64,000 nt of DNA from NCBI GenBank assembly GCA_016169945.1, contig JADLSH010000279.1, positions 3,100,001-3,164,000 on the forward strand, given 5' to 3'. This document shows, piece by piece, positions 45,748 to 55,865 of the stretch. A model generated the notes under the pieces. It made no database searches, had not been told where the DNA came from, and was given only the letters and a program-made list of their open reading frames with translations. A program made the translations under genes and the position numbers. How positions within the stretch are numbered: position 1 is the first letter of the stretch; every line of letters begins with the position of its first letter. The DNA is from Trachythela sp. YZ-2020. Lineage: Eukaryota > Cnidaria > Anthozoa > Malacalcyonacea > Clavulariidae.

Positions 45748-47512
45748 ATTTTGCACTGAATGGAAATCAGCCTTAAACATCACCTTTAGATAAGAGAGTT
45801 TGTAGACAACTACTGCAACTTTAGTTCATTACAACAAAAGTCAAGAACCGTTAGGCATTACCCAAAAAATGGTGGTATCTCGCTTTACTGATTAAATTAT
45901 TTTGCATGACTCAGTGGACGTTTTAGCTCACAGCGCGTACACAATATACAAAACGACACCGCCGTCACGGCAGATGCATGCATTTATATATTTCTGCTGA
46001 TACCAAGGAGTTCCCACTGTTCGCAATAATTTTATATCTACAAGGGGTAAAAAATGGGGAAAATTTTTGGAATATAAATTATATATACCAATTATTTTGC
46101 TCAAAATTATAGTAATTACGGGATAAAGTCAAAAACACAGCGCCATTCTGACGGAAAAAGCTATTTCAGTAATTGTAACATATTAATTAAACAGTAATTG
46201 AATATGAATGTGACTATTGAAATGTTAAAGAACAAATTGAACTTTTATCTATAGAATTAGCACGTGGACATATGAATAATTATTCTACAAACAACAGGTC
46301 GTTTGTCTAAAGATATAAAGTGCCACTTGACGCTTTGTTTATTCAAACAGTCGGAAATAAGGTCAAGATTTCATGTAAAGCATTCGACATTTTCAATAGT
46401 AGTCCAGTCTGTCTCACAACGAAAGTGGATTTGTATGAACTTAACTTTATAAACGATCTCCGATTCTGTTTCAAAAGTAAAACTGCTAAACTTTAGTAAA
46501 CGAAACATAGTTCTTCTGAATTGCGAAGCCAATGGCAATGTAAAGCCATCTTAAACTAAAGTATATAAATAATTTCTCTTCAGATAGTCTATATAGTTGT
46601 TGTCGCGTATAGATTATATCCTGTAAGGTATTAATTTTTTTGCCTATAGCGGGGCCTCCGTGTGTATCAAGAGGCCATGGAGAGTCTAAAATGTGAGGAC
46701 TTTAATATTTTATTATGTCTAGACAATTTTACTCCGTAAAGACCATTTTACTCTAACGCCTGATTATATTAACGCCAATTGAACATTGAATGATTTACTG
46801 TAGATAGGATTTATATCGCACTAGACAATTTTACCGCAAGGCGCAGACGAATTTGCTCTGTCTGACGTCAGCAATTTTACTCTGTCTAAATCCAGACGAT
46901 TTTACATGTTGATGAGCGATGTCAAAAAATCATTCATTGTTGACGAACGTAACAGTAGACGGGAAAATCCTCATTTAAGAAAGCATGTTGACCTTTTACA
47001 TAAAAGCCGTTAATCGTTGACATTGACAAATAACATGTTGCTCTATATTCTGTGAAAATTGTCAACCTAATTACCCAATAAATATACCTATATATTTTCT
47101 AACTTTTATTGATCTTATGATAAAATCCACAAACCTGGAGTGATGATGTTTCTTCCTCCAATTCTAGACCATGTTGTTTCACCAAGTTATCCTGATATTT
47201 CTTACGCGTTGCGGCCTTTCGATCTTCCTCGTCTCCGCTGCTTTCGTAAACCAAAACAAAATCAATTTTTCTTTGCCCATCGCGAAAGAACAACCTGTCT
47301 GGACAAGGGGATTGTCTTTGACCCGAGTCCTGTTCTAACAATTCAATATTTTCTACGCCTGACTCGCGACCATTCTCCGCGTTTATCAACCCGTCTGAAG
47401 AAGCCCACATTTTGCCTTGCAAGACAGCGCTTGTCTGATTTTTTGAACTGGCGGTTTGTGATTGTTCACCATTCGTCTTACTTCCGTCGGAAGTCGGGTT
47501 ATTATTGTCCAT
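36399..47512 (-). CDS. Anoctamin (TMEM16-family) gene 2, six exons
   Basis: Exons run 47512-47135, 43247-41722, 40080-39947, 38767-38524, 37873-37724 and 36711-36399, all in phase with GT-AG borders, giving 914 aa. It is longer than gene 1 because exon 1 keeps 26 residues lost there and exon 2 has a 3-residue insertion (FGCEENN). Calcium-site acids are E631, E675, E678, E707 and D711. Coding sequence of exons 4 and 6 gives protein identical to gene 1. Substitutions cluster in the first half of exon 2, including the segment with KEICDEKNERLFYMCPKCDNH that probably lies in the first extracellular loop. The gene lies in the same orientation as gene 1. The 5' flank repeats that of the other paralogs, so promoters are probably shared by descent. 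Confidence 0.93.
37411..37685. repeat. (CAAA)n microsatellite, anoctamin gene 2 intron 5
   Basis: Counterpart of 20321-20560 with a different number of perfect units and a small insertion, as expected for slippage after duplication. Confidence 0.9.
38085..38186. repeat. 11-bp minisatellite TTTTCTACACG, gene 2 intron 4
   Basis: Same array in gene 2, with about one unit fewer than in gene 1, and the same flanking AAGTTGT repeats. Confidence 0.9.
39033..39072 (-). ncRNA. Hammerhead-ribozyme-like motif
   Basis: Same 40-nt layout in gene 2 intron 3; stem I and the GAAACGTC core are intact. Paired head-to-head with the copy at 39086-39125. Confidence 0.45.
39086..39125 (+). ncRNA. Hammerhead-ribozyme-like motif, degenerate core
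   Basis: Stem I intact, core AAGACGA, stem II with GCTC changed to CCTC, GAAACGTC kept. Confidence 0.4.
39392..39431 (-). ncRNA. Hammerhead-ribozyme-like motif, degenerate stem I
   Basis: CAGACGA and GAAACGTC are kept, with one mismatch in stem I (GAAGTC in place of GAAGTT at 39426-39431). In intron 3 of gene 2. Confidence 0.4.
40360..41220. repeat. About 114-bp satellite, 3' side of gene 2 exon 2
   Basis: Seven to eight units. Four in the middle (about 40590-41050) are almost identical at a period of 113-114 bp, indicating recent local expansion absent from gene 1. Confidence 0.9.
43435..44080. repeat. About 114-bp satellite, 5' side of gene 2 exon 2
   Basis: Five to six units of the same satellite in intron 1 of gene 2. 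Confidence 0.85.
44618..44785. repeat. Foldback hairpin
   Basis: Arms of about 75 bp containing AAGTTATTGAAAACAAGAC-like sequence, with a central AATAGAG/CTCTATT. In intron 1 of gene 2. Confidence 0.55.
45012..45776. mobile_element. piggyBac-type MITE interrupted by a LINE fragment
   Basis: Bounded by TTAA on both sides, with inverted ends GGCTGATTTCCATTCAGTGC (left) and its complement (right). The left arm continues through TGTCGCGCGATCGAC into a hairpin ending near 45165. The right arm is split at ACATTT by the LINE at about 45170-45747. A TTAA target site is characteristic of piggyBac-derived elements. Confidence 0.7.
45170..45747 (+). pseudogene. LINE RT C-terminal fragment nested in a MITE
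   Basis: Translated pieces read RLYILRILRKV, then CSLIRPILEYAAPVWSAIPD, VEKVQKRALKII and PYEESLCRVGLQTLTKRQED, the usual end of a non-LTR RT. Stop codons and frameshifts are present. It ends in an (ATT)n tail and is flanked by ACATTT duplications. Confidence 0.75.
45930..46930. other. Intronic DNA, nothing recognised
   Basis: AT-rich DNA in intron 1 of gene 2. Short inverted ACAATTTTACT / AGACAATTTTAC pieces near 46720-46915 resemble the degenerate palindrome at 8655-8750, so a MITE remnant is likely. No coding signal. Confidence 0.35.
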
Positions 47513-47834
47513 GTTAATTGTTAACTCTGAAACAAGAGGTGTAACTAATTAATCATTCATGAATTAATTAAACTACATGCAGTGTTCCGAAATAGACGGA
47601 AACCCCTTCTGAATTATTTAAACAATTCTTTGGAATATCATGTGCGGTTGTGGAATAGCCTGCGCAGCTGGGGTTCTCACATTTCCAGCGCCTTGCGTCC
47701 GCTAATATCCGCTAATATATCCCTGCCCGCGTTTCAACCCCCAACCCCACGCCAGCTTACTGCGAATAAGAGCCACTATAATTTACTACATGACCTAACC
47801 ATGCTTTATAATAAAGCCCTGGCCCATATAGGAT

Positions 47835-48735
47835 GCGAGTTGGCAAGCGAGAGTTTGCATGAGAGTTTCATCAACTCTCATGCCCCGGTCAAACGAGAAC
47901 AAGAGTTACATGAGAGTTGACTGGATATCACAGCGCGTACCGTTCAAACGAGGGAAAGCACTCATCAAAACTTGAACCAGCTCAAAGTTGATGAGAGTGC
48001 ATGAGAGTTGATTAGGTCAAACGCTAGCAAGAGTCTAGTTGCAACTCTCGTTGACTTTCATCGTCGTTTGACAGGGGCTTAACTCGAAGCCCGATTTGAA
48101 GTGGAGCGAATCATCAGTGAAGAGGCATCATCCGTCTGGCGGATAAGGATCGCCGTCTCAGTGTAAGGGACGCACTAACTAGAATAATGCGATCTATACT
48201 GGCAATGGCTCTGGAAATAAATCACGCCTGATTGTTTCCTAATGATTCGTCTAATGTCTTATTTATACACAATCTATAATAGACGGATCAATACAGAGGG
48301 TCGCGTTTATACAGAGGGTCGCGAAGGGGGTTTCAATCCCATTTCCCAGCCAAAATATTTTCTGAATCCCAGTCACTCGACCTGCTGACTTTCGAAATCT
48401 TATTCTCTGCAGCAAAATTTCCCTTCCCATATCCCCATTCCCACTTCCCAGTGATCCAAATCCCATTTTCCCAATGGAAATATAAGCAAACCCAGGCCTT
48501 AGTAAGTCCCCGTGGTCTGCAAACGAGAACGAGAGAGCTGGCAAGCGAGAGTTTGCATGGGAATTTTCTCAACTCTCATGTCCCAGTCAAACGATAAGAG
48601 TCGACTGAATATTACCACGCGTAGCAAAAGCTCTCATCAACTCTCATCAAAATTTGAGTGCATACGAGAGTTGCCGGTCAAACACACGCAAGAGTTGCAA
48701 CTCTCGTCGACTCTCATTCTCATTTGACCGGAGAT
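47835..48735. mobile_element. Two MITEs of the AACTCTCAT family in copy 3
   Basis: Members at about 47835-48080 and 48530-48735, arranged as in copy 2. The second copy has an internal deletion relative to its counterparts (missing the AACCGGCTCAAAG segment). Confidence 0.55.
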
Positions 48736-48814
48736 AAAGTCTAAGGCATAACTACGCAATATATACATTTAGAAAAACATTTTAGTAATGACTTGTATGA
48801 CTCATGTCTGATCA

Positions 48815-49040
48815 GGGAGCACAGCTACGATGGAAGGGTTAGTTTGGGGCCAAACCTACCCTGTCAACAGGCCCTGTGGAACGAAACAGGAGTACCCAGA
48901 GAAAACCCACGACTTTCGGTAGAGCGTTGACGGACTCCTTTAATTTCACACAAGTGTCACGAGTCCCCAGCGAGCATCGAACCCACGATCTCAGAGGGGA
49001 AAGGCGCTTGCTCTGACGACTGCGCCACCGAAACCCCCAT
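48815..49040 (-). mobile_element. tRNA-derived SINE, copy 3 (empty site)
   Basis: Same SINE in duplication copy 3. The AGAGCGTTGACGGACTCC sequence near 48922 is uninterrupted, confirming the original target sequence of the copy-1 insertion. Confidence 0.65.
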
Positions 49041-49256
49041 AAAACCATTTAGTGAAACCTATCTTTCTAACAAACAAAGTGGGCTTACCATAGCTTTCAC
49101 AACACAAATAAGGTCTTGGTCGTTTATAAAAGATCCTGCTATTACATCTGACCAGTAATTACCATGCAGTTTATTACTTGAGGATTAAAGCTCACAATTG
49201 TCAAAAGGATAGGCCCAAACAGGAAAGTAAATAATAAATTTGAAAGTTGAAAACGT

Positions 49257-49800
49257 GTCAGGTCAACCATATGCTTCTACATGTATATGCATCAGTTTCA
49301 CATCATACGCAGACCCACACGATATAAAATGGATGGTCACAATATTTTTGACATGTAGTGTCAAGGACCTGCGGTACAAGAAAGGTATCATTTGACAGCT
49401 AAAGACCTCATCTTTATTGATCAGGAAAGGTAAATATATAAACTCAGGTTTTCGTAAAAGGGTCAGGAGAATTAAATTGATGAATCGGAGACATGCTCCC
49501 CGAAACGTTCCGAATTTTTGAAGCCCATAGATGTCATTGCCAACCATTTTACAGATACTGTACAACCGAGTTGTATTTATTGCATTTATTCTCGGAGTAA
49601 TGTATACGATTGGGACACGTAAAAGACCCCCACTTTAACGATTTGACCCCCCCATCAGTTACGTCCGGTCAACTTGACCGCTCACGTTTTTTCCTACAAC
49701 GAAATAGAAAAAGATCAACAATGACTTTCAACATTTTTCTATCACAAATGTACGAACCATTGTCATTGAACTGTTTCATGATTTAAGCATAGATTTAAGT
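49257..49800. other. Unique DNA beyond the duplication edge
   Basis: Non-coding. Bases 49471-49520 contain a second, different hammerhead-like pattern (TTGATGA, hairpin GGAG...CTCC, CGAAACGTT). A GTCCGGTCAACTTGACCG palindrome lies at about 49663-49680. Confidence 0.35.
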
Positions 49801-49816
49801 CATCACGCTTGAGCAG

Positions 49817-50150
49817 TAAAGCCCCGTACAGACGAGCAAGTTTTCCTTGCCAAGTTCCTTGTCGAGTTTACTTGTTCGCGTGTACGGCAAACAAGTTTTT
49901 TTCCATCAATTTTACCTTGACAAGTTTTACGCGCCCGTGTATTAACGACACAAGTGGATACTTCATCATTTCCTTGTCAAGTTTTCCTTGTCGGCCGTAC
50001 GTACACACGAACAATTCCAACAATTTCCCTTTTTCGAAAGCTGCATGGCACGACCAGCTTTTGAACAAGGCTCCTTGTCAAGGAAAACTTGTCAATTTTT
50101 TGCCGTACACATGGGCGAATAAAACTTGTCAAGGAAAACTTGCTCGTCTG
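49817..50150. mobile_element. Foldback element rich in CAAGGAAAACTTG
   Basis: TAAAGCCCCGTACAGACGAG at the left end, with CAAGTTTTCCTTG, is mirrored by CAAGGAAAACTTGCTCGTCT at the right. Internal CCGTACAC/GTGTACGG pairs support a foldback. Confidence 0.6.
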
Positions 50151-50186
50151 CACTAGATATCACCGCGTGTACCGGTCGAACGAGTT

Positions 50187-50905
50187 TATGAGAGTGCATG
50201 AGAGTTTATGAGAGTGCATGGGAGTTGATGAGAGTTGATGAGAGTTGCCGATGAGAGTTGCCGATGAGAGTTGACGAGAGTGCATGAGAGTTGATGAGAG
50301 TGCATGAGAGTTGATGAGAGTTTATGAGAGTGCATGGGAGTTGATGAGAGTGCATGGGAGTTGATGAGAGTGCATGGGAGTTGATGAGAGTGCATGGGAG
50401 TGCATGAGAGTTGATGAGAGTGCATGGGAGTTGATGAGAGTGCATGAGAGTTGATGAGAGTACATGAGAGTTTATGAGAGTGCATGGGAGTTGATGAGAG
50501 TTGACGAGAGTGCATGAGAGTTGATGAGAGTGCATGGGAGTTGATGAGAGTTGACGAGAGTTGATGGAAGTTGATGAGAGTTGATGAGAGTTGATGAGAG
50601 TTGATGGGAGTGGATGAGAGTGGATGAGAGTTGATGGGAGTTGATGAGAGTGCACGAGAGTCGATGAGAGTGCATGGGAGTTGATGAGAGTTGATGAGAG
50701 TTGATGGGAGTTGATGAGAGTTGATGAGAGTGCATGGGAGTTGATGAGAGTGAATGAGAATTGATGAGAGTGCATGGGAGTTGATGAGAGTGAATGAGAA
50801 TTGATGAGAGTGCATGGGAGTTGATGAGAGTGAATGAGAATTGATGAGAGTGCATGGGACTTGATGAAAGTGCATGGGAGTTGATGAGAGTTGGCGATCA
50901 AAATT
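50187..50905. repeat. Decamer satellite GTTGATGAGA / GTGCATGGGA
   Basis: About 70 tandem 10-bp units of two main types, GTTGATGAGA and GTGCATGRGA, mixed in higher-order patterns. It is bounded by pieces of the AACTCTCAT MITE family (CCGGTCGAACGAG on the left, AACTCTCATCAACTCTCATC on the right), so the array probably grew from the subterminal repeats of that MITE. Long ORFs on the minus strand here are translation of the repeat. Confidence 0.9.
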
Positions 50906-50959
50906 GAGCGAGAGATGTAACTCTCATTGACAGCTGATTGACTCTCATCAACTCTCATC

Positions 50960-53336
50960 CTCGATTGACAGGGGCCTTATTTCGAGCGCTGCAGTAACAC
51001 TGTAAAAATATTCCGTCACCAAAAACGGACACGAGTACGTAAATACGGTATAGGAGTTCTTAAGAATCTTCCATGAAGTATGCGTGAGAAATTGAAAATG
51101 TTCCCCAATCTCGTCGCTAAGGGAAGATCAAAGTTACCGTAATACTTGGCGCTGATTGGCTACAAGCTAACACGCACGTCCACTTGCTCCGACGATAGTA
51201 GGAACCCATACACAGCGAGACACGGGGAGGTGACGAAAACCAAGACGGCATGATTCGCTACAGGACTCTTGCCAGTATTTTTCGCAATGTTCCAGTTAAT
51301 TTAGTTCGTCAGAATAGTTCGTCTTGTGTCTACACTTAGAAGGATTCCATCTCTGGTATAATTAGGGCCCGACCACTTTTGGAGGGAAACTGCCACTATA
51401 CTGGCTTCGAATATCCAAACGCATTCTGATAAATACGCTCAAAAACGCTAAGATTCGCATCTCTAATTGTTATAGGGTCGGTAGATAATTAGTTTTGTGG
51501 AATTATATCTAAATGTTATCACCTCTTTATAATGTGATACGTATTGATTTCAATGGCTAAACCAATATTCAAATTCTGCTAAATAATAGATGCATAATTG
51601 CATATCATCTTCTCAAAACACATATTGTACTCATCTATTCAGAGAATTAGCTGGGCTGTTACTTGATAATACCGATTGCCACGCAATTCATCTACACAAT
51701 TATTCAAATGCTTGGTTACCTTTGTTCCATTCTGTGCTTATATTATCAGAACTGTGGTCGAATTGGGTAAGGTGACAACACGGATGAATATAAACCGTCA
51801 CGTTGAGAGATGTGGAGTCAACTATCTTACGGTAACTGTTAAACGCGAGGTTTAGAAACGACGCGCCGCAATCTATACATTATTCATTAAGCATATCAAG
51901 TCTAGTTTGCATTCCTGTAAAACCAAAATCTCAAATGCAACAATGATAGTCGCTTTTCTAGCTGAAATGCCCTGAAACTAGACCAGACTGCGAATATGTA
52001 TATATGCTGTCTTTTTTTACTGACTATAGTCCGATAAAGTATAGCTCGAAGTATATATAACATATTACACTGTCAAGGATTTATTCTGAACTCAATGCGG
52101 TTAACATCATACCTGAACATAGATACCTTCATCAATCACTTCCTCCAAATACTGTAGCTCACTCAGTTCTTCCACTATATAGAAACGCTGACAAATGGTA
52201 ATAGGTATCGAGTAAAATTTGAAGCCTAAAACGGTAGAAGGGGAATAATTTTAATGATATATTTAGTCGACAACTCATAATTATACAAATGCACTGTCAA
52301 TATATATATATAGACATTGCCATTGGCAAAGAAAAGCTAGTTTGCCTGTGTGTAAACGCGCCAAACATGAAGACCGATTACCTTCAAGGCGAACTATTTG
52401 TGTTGTTCGTCAATTTAGACGAATTTGCGTGCCCATTTCGTCTTGACGGATGACCGTTTATGTTTGTACATACGGTATTAGAAGCGACATCAGACGAATT
52501 ATCAGGAAAAACCGATGCTTTGATGGTATCCTTATAGTTAGCGGATTTTCGCAACAAAATTAAAATGGTATAGTTTGTTTCAAGGTCCAATATAGGCTCA
52601 TTGCGCTATCAATCTATAGCATCACTGAATCGTCTGGAACTAGTTCGTCTGGATAGTTCTTCCTATACAATTTACAGTTGACATTATTCGTCTTTAGAGT
52701 TTAGTATAGAAGGATAAAATAGCCAGTGTTATATATACAACAAAAAATACAGCACAGATCCCATAAGGCATAACAAATTATCAAGTCTACTTACACTACA
52801 CAAGTATACTGAAAGAAGCATTATTCAATGTTTAAATTGATGTTCTTCAAAAGTTGTAAACAAGATTTATGCTTGGCCCGACAGTGACAATGCAAAGATA
52901 TACAAAATAAGTCTACTTACACTACAATAGTATGCTGAAAGAGGCTTTACTCAATTTTTGGATTAACTTTTGCAATATTTTTCTTTCTTCAACAAGGTTT
53001 CTGCCCGACGCGACAGTTGTAAACATATTGAGCTGATCTTGTGGTGGCAAGCTTATGCATGAAATGTGATCTGCTTAGGGTAGCACAGTATTGTTTTGGG
53101 ATTGAATTTCATTTCCTCAACATGATCCTTTTCAACAACTACACGAAAACTACACTCTCAAGACTCGAATTAATGCCCTACACCAAACATTTTGGCAAAT
53201 AAAATTGCCTATAAACACTTTAAGTGTTCACATAATTTGGCAATTTAATAAACTCGAAATCGTTATGAGAAATTCATGATCAGTTAGGCGGCAAAATTCA
53301 TAAATATTTTACGTTATTTATTATGCTTCTTAACTC
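50960..53336. other. Non-duplicated DNA, only candidate exons
   Basis: No recognised gene. Two splice-bounded open segments are visible (52113-52187 minus, and about 51590-51770 plus), but neither matches a family I know. The rest is AT-rich non-coding sequence. Confidence 0.35.
52113..52187 (-). CDS. Candidate orphan exon
   Basis: A 75-bp open segment between TTTGTCAG and GTATGA, phase 0 on both sides, encoding 25 residues with VEELSELQYLEEVIDEGIYV. Composition looks protein-like, but I found no partner exon with a recognisable family, so this may be a pseudo-exon. Confidence 0.2.
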
Positions 53337-53340
53337 TTAA

Positions 53341-53467
53341 GGTGATGTTACACGCGACATCTTTTAGCGACAACTCGCAATGCAAATCGTTCAAGAACCA
53401 ATCAAATTTCGTATAACCTCATTTGCATTGCGAGTTGTCGCTAAAAGTTGTGCTGTGTAACATCGCC
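53341..53467. mobile_element. Intact 127-bp TTAA-flanked foldback MITE
   Basis: Flanked by TTAA (53337-53340 and 53468-53471). Arms run GGTGATGTTACACGCGACAT... and its complement, including TTTTAGCGACAACTCGCAAT. This is the intact form of the family seen broken at 18-283 and about 27806-29247. TTAA flanks suggest piggyBac-type mobilisation. Confidence 0.7.
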
Positions 53468-53589
53468 TTAAGGAGTAAAGCCACTTTAGACATTAGCGCC
53501 GTCTGTGTCATGTGATGGAACGAAATTACATGATATGCCATATGGCGTTGACAGTGTTCAGGTTATGCCATGCATCCATGCTGCGATTG

Positions 53590-53815
53590 ACATTCCAGAC
53601 GAAGGGCTTTCGCTGGAAAAGTCGAAGTTCTTGTTGCATTTGTCCTAACTCTTAAAACTTTTCTTCAATCAGAAAAAGGCATTTTTCCCATAGATCTAGC
53701 TGTAGAAAAATACACTTTTAAAAAAAACTTGTGGGTAGGGAGACGAAGGGTCTTCCAGGCGAAGGACCTTCCGTCGTAACGTCGAAGTTCTTATTGTATT
53801 TTTCAGGTTGATTGA
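53590..53815. repeat. Degenerate Penelope-associated repeats
   Basis: Two pieces (about 53594-53635 and 53755-53810) keep CCAGACGAAGGG or GTCGAAGTTCTTATTG parts of the hammerhead-bearing repeat, but with broken cores (for example GGAAAAGTC for GAAACGTC). Confidence 0.45.
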
Positions 53816-54289
53816 TCTATGATTGATCCAATCTGATCATATCTCCTATGTGCGGCCCGTTCCTACGCCACTGTGTAAGATTGAGTGATTGACCAATTAA
53901 GCCACATTTAATTTTTTGACAAGGGAATGATTACCTAATCATAAAACGGAACGAAAACTGAAAATCTGTTCCATTTTACGTGTGCTATTAAAGAAACCAA
54001 ATATTAGCCTTAGGAAACCATTTCTCTTTTTGACATAGAATTGGTGCAATGGTTTGTTCAATTTTTGACATTACTACGATCGGAACTGTCATTATTTATA
54101 CCCGACATTATTAGTATCAAAACTATCAATATATATAGGAACTGACGAGGGAACTGAAATCACAAGATGGTTTTTTCTGCATCTCACTCGATTGAAATTG
54201 ATGTAGAAGGTTTAGGTGGATGGATATTTCGAAGTGAATATATATATAATTTTTTTAGACCCGAAAACGGAATTGCGAAAAATGCAACT

Positions 54290-54350
54290 CTAAGTCCTCC
54301 GACAGGAATTGAACCTGCGGCCCTGCGATTCCGGTGCAGCGCTCTGAAAT
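54290..54350 (-). repeat. tRNA-like 3' half (tRNA pseudogene or SINE fragment)
   Basis: On the minus strand, GGTTCAATTCCTGTCGGAGG resembles a T-arm/B-box with acceptor strand, preceded by GCGCTGCACCGGAATCGCAG as the anticodon region. No D-arm or A-box is visible further 5', so a functional tRNA is not supported. Confidence 0.45.
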
Positions 54351-54553
54351 CACCTAACATGTTGATTTACCCAATCTGATGTCTGACCCAACCATCACAT
54401 ATTTATGCACCAAACACTAGTACACTGTACACGTATATGCAAAATAAAATGAATATCAACGATAGAATATACACGTCTATAATTATTTGTTATCCAAACT
54501 CAGTCTGCAATTATCAATGCAATAATAATGGTAAAGAAACAATTTTTCTAAAA

Positions 54554-54946
54554 CTAGGCTACGCTTGAGGCTCGCTCGCTGCCGTAGCAATCAATATTAG
54601 TACAAATATTAGATCTTAATGGGTACGCTTCAGGAACTGATCGTTTGCACCTTCCTACAATATTTTCTAATGAAAAATACCCCTCTTGTTTAACTGTATA
54701 AATAAAAAATACCCCCCAATTTAATATTGCACACTTGTCATTAATGAGGTCTGTTAAAGAACTGGGTACTATTGTCCGGATCTGTCTGACAATACGGCGG
54801 CCGTTTTTAAGTTTAGATATATACGAGAACCATAATGGTGGTGCATCAAATATGAGTGTAACAACAGTCCCTGAGCTAGCAAGCTGCGAAATTGCAAAAA
54901 TTAAGTGTGAAATATGATCGTGTATTGGCCACGGTGTTGGTCGCAA
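54554..54946 (-). CDS. Unrecognised ORF, 130 aa
   Basis: Open frame with no ATG at its beginning (possibly longer upstream to about 54975). Contains HLIFAISQLASSGTVVTLIF, then basic GRRIVRQIR, and a Cys-containing tail. I do not recognise the family. It has balanced composition, unlike neighbouring repeat-derived ORFs, so it could be a remnant of a mobile-element protein or chance. Confidence 0.2.
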   Translation of the reverse strand: MRPTPWPIHDHISHLIFAISQLASSGTVVTLIFDAPPLWFSYISKLKNGRRIVRQIRTIVPSSLTDLINDKCAILNWGVFFIYTVKQEGYFSLENIVGRCKRSVPEAYPLRSNICTNIDCYGSERASSVA

Positions 54947-55399
54947 AAAATATTATCATCATATTATATTATATCATGTTTTAGTTTGAGCCCGCTACAA
55001 TCATTCCGTTCAGCGGAGTAATGGAGAACTAGATTCCAGTCTTTTACATACTGAAGTTGCGCACAGCCTTATATATTGTTGACTATGGATCGATAATAAG
55101 TCACGTACAGTTAAATTTCCTTCCAGAAATAACATATTTCTTCAATGTTAAAATAGTAAAGATTTCTTATCTCATATTAATGTCATTTGCCTGGTTTGCA
55201 ATTTAAAATTTTAACCCTCCCTTTTCTTTTAGGGAACTAAAAACTACCCCCCCCCAAAAAAATAAGCATGTTTCAAAAGGAAAGGTGGCTAGAGAAACGA
55301 GTCTTAGATAAAATAAGGTCGAAATAACGCAGACCAGGCTTAGCGATACATGGTAAATATAGTGTAATATGACTAACCATTTCATTCCAGAGATTGCGA

Positions 55400-55530
55400 C
55401 TAAACTTCTTAAGAAGAAGGACCTTCGCTCGAAACGTCGAAGTTCTTATTGTATTTTTCAGGTAGTTTTACACAACTCAACCGCCAAATCTTCGTTATAC
55501 TCTACCCACACTGGCACCGCACGCACGCTA
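55400..55530. repeat. Penelope-associated terminal repeat fragment
   Basis: Contains CTTCGCTCGAAACGTCGAAG (3' half of the hammerhead-like motif), TTTTTCAGGTAGTTTTACAC and CTCTACCCACACTGGCACCG, the same order as near 39100-39205. The 5' core is degraded. Confidence 0.5.
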
Positions 55531-55865
55531 CAAAACTTATAGTTGAATTAAGAATTGTGGAATTACATGCCAACTTCAACAATCATGTGGAAGAAGTATT
55601 CTATACCTGGAGTTATACTGCTTAACAACTCGAAAAATCATGTGGAGTTAGGTATCTAAGCTTGGAGTTACTGCATAGCTGCGCCGGTATAGCCTAGCTC
55701 CATTCAAAGATTGGTTACCTCCACAAAACTAATATCTACAGGCATGTGAATAAAATTATTTTAAGATTATACTATTTAATCATTTTTCGCACTAAGTGTA
55801 CGGCCGTTGCTTTGAACCCTATAGTGTAAGGTTATATTTTGTCAAGTTAATAGGTTAGATATTTC

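Larger units (their letters stand above)
44925..49256. repeat. Segmental duplication, copy 3 (truncated)
   Basis: Third copy, carrying exon 1 of anoctamin gene 2 and its upstream DNA, including the SINE at about 48815-49040. Homology runs to about 49256 and corresponds to about 11154 in copy 1 and 31540 in copy 2. Beyond that the sequence is unrelated to the other copies, so this is the visible right edge of the duplicated block. Confidence 0.75.

Noticed and set aside
50186..50958. Three overlapping long minus-strand ORFs of 127-250 codons rich in SSTLINSH
   Set aside because: They translate the decamer satellite, which is open in all frames because the unit lacks stop codons on that strand.
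54290..54350. Functional tRNA gene
   Set aside because: Only the 3' half is tRNA-like; the D-arm and A-box are missing.
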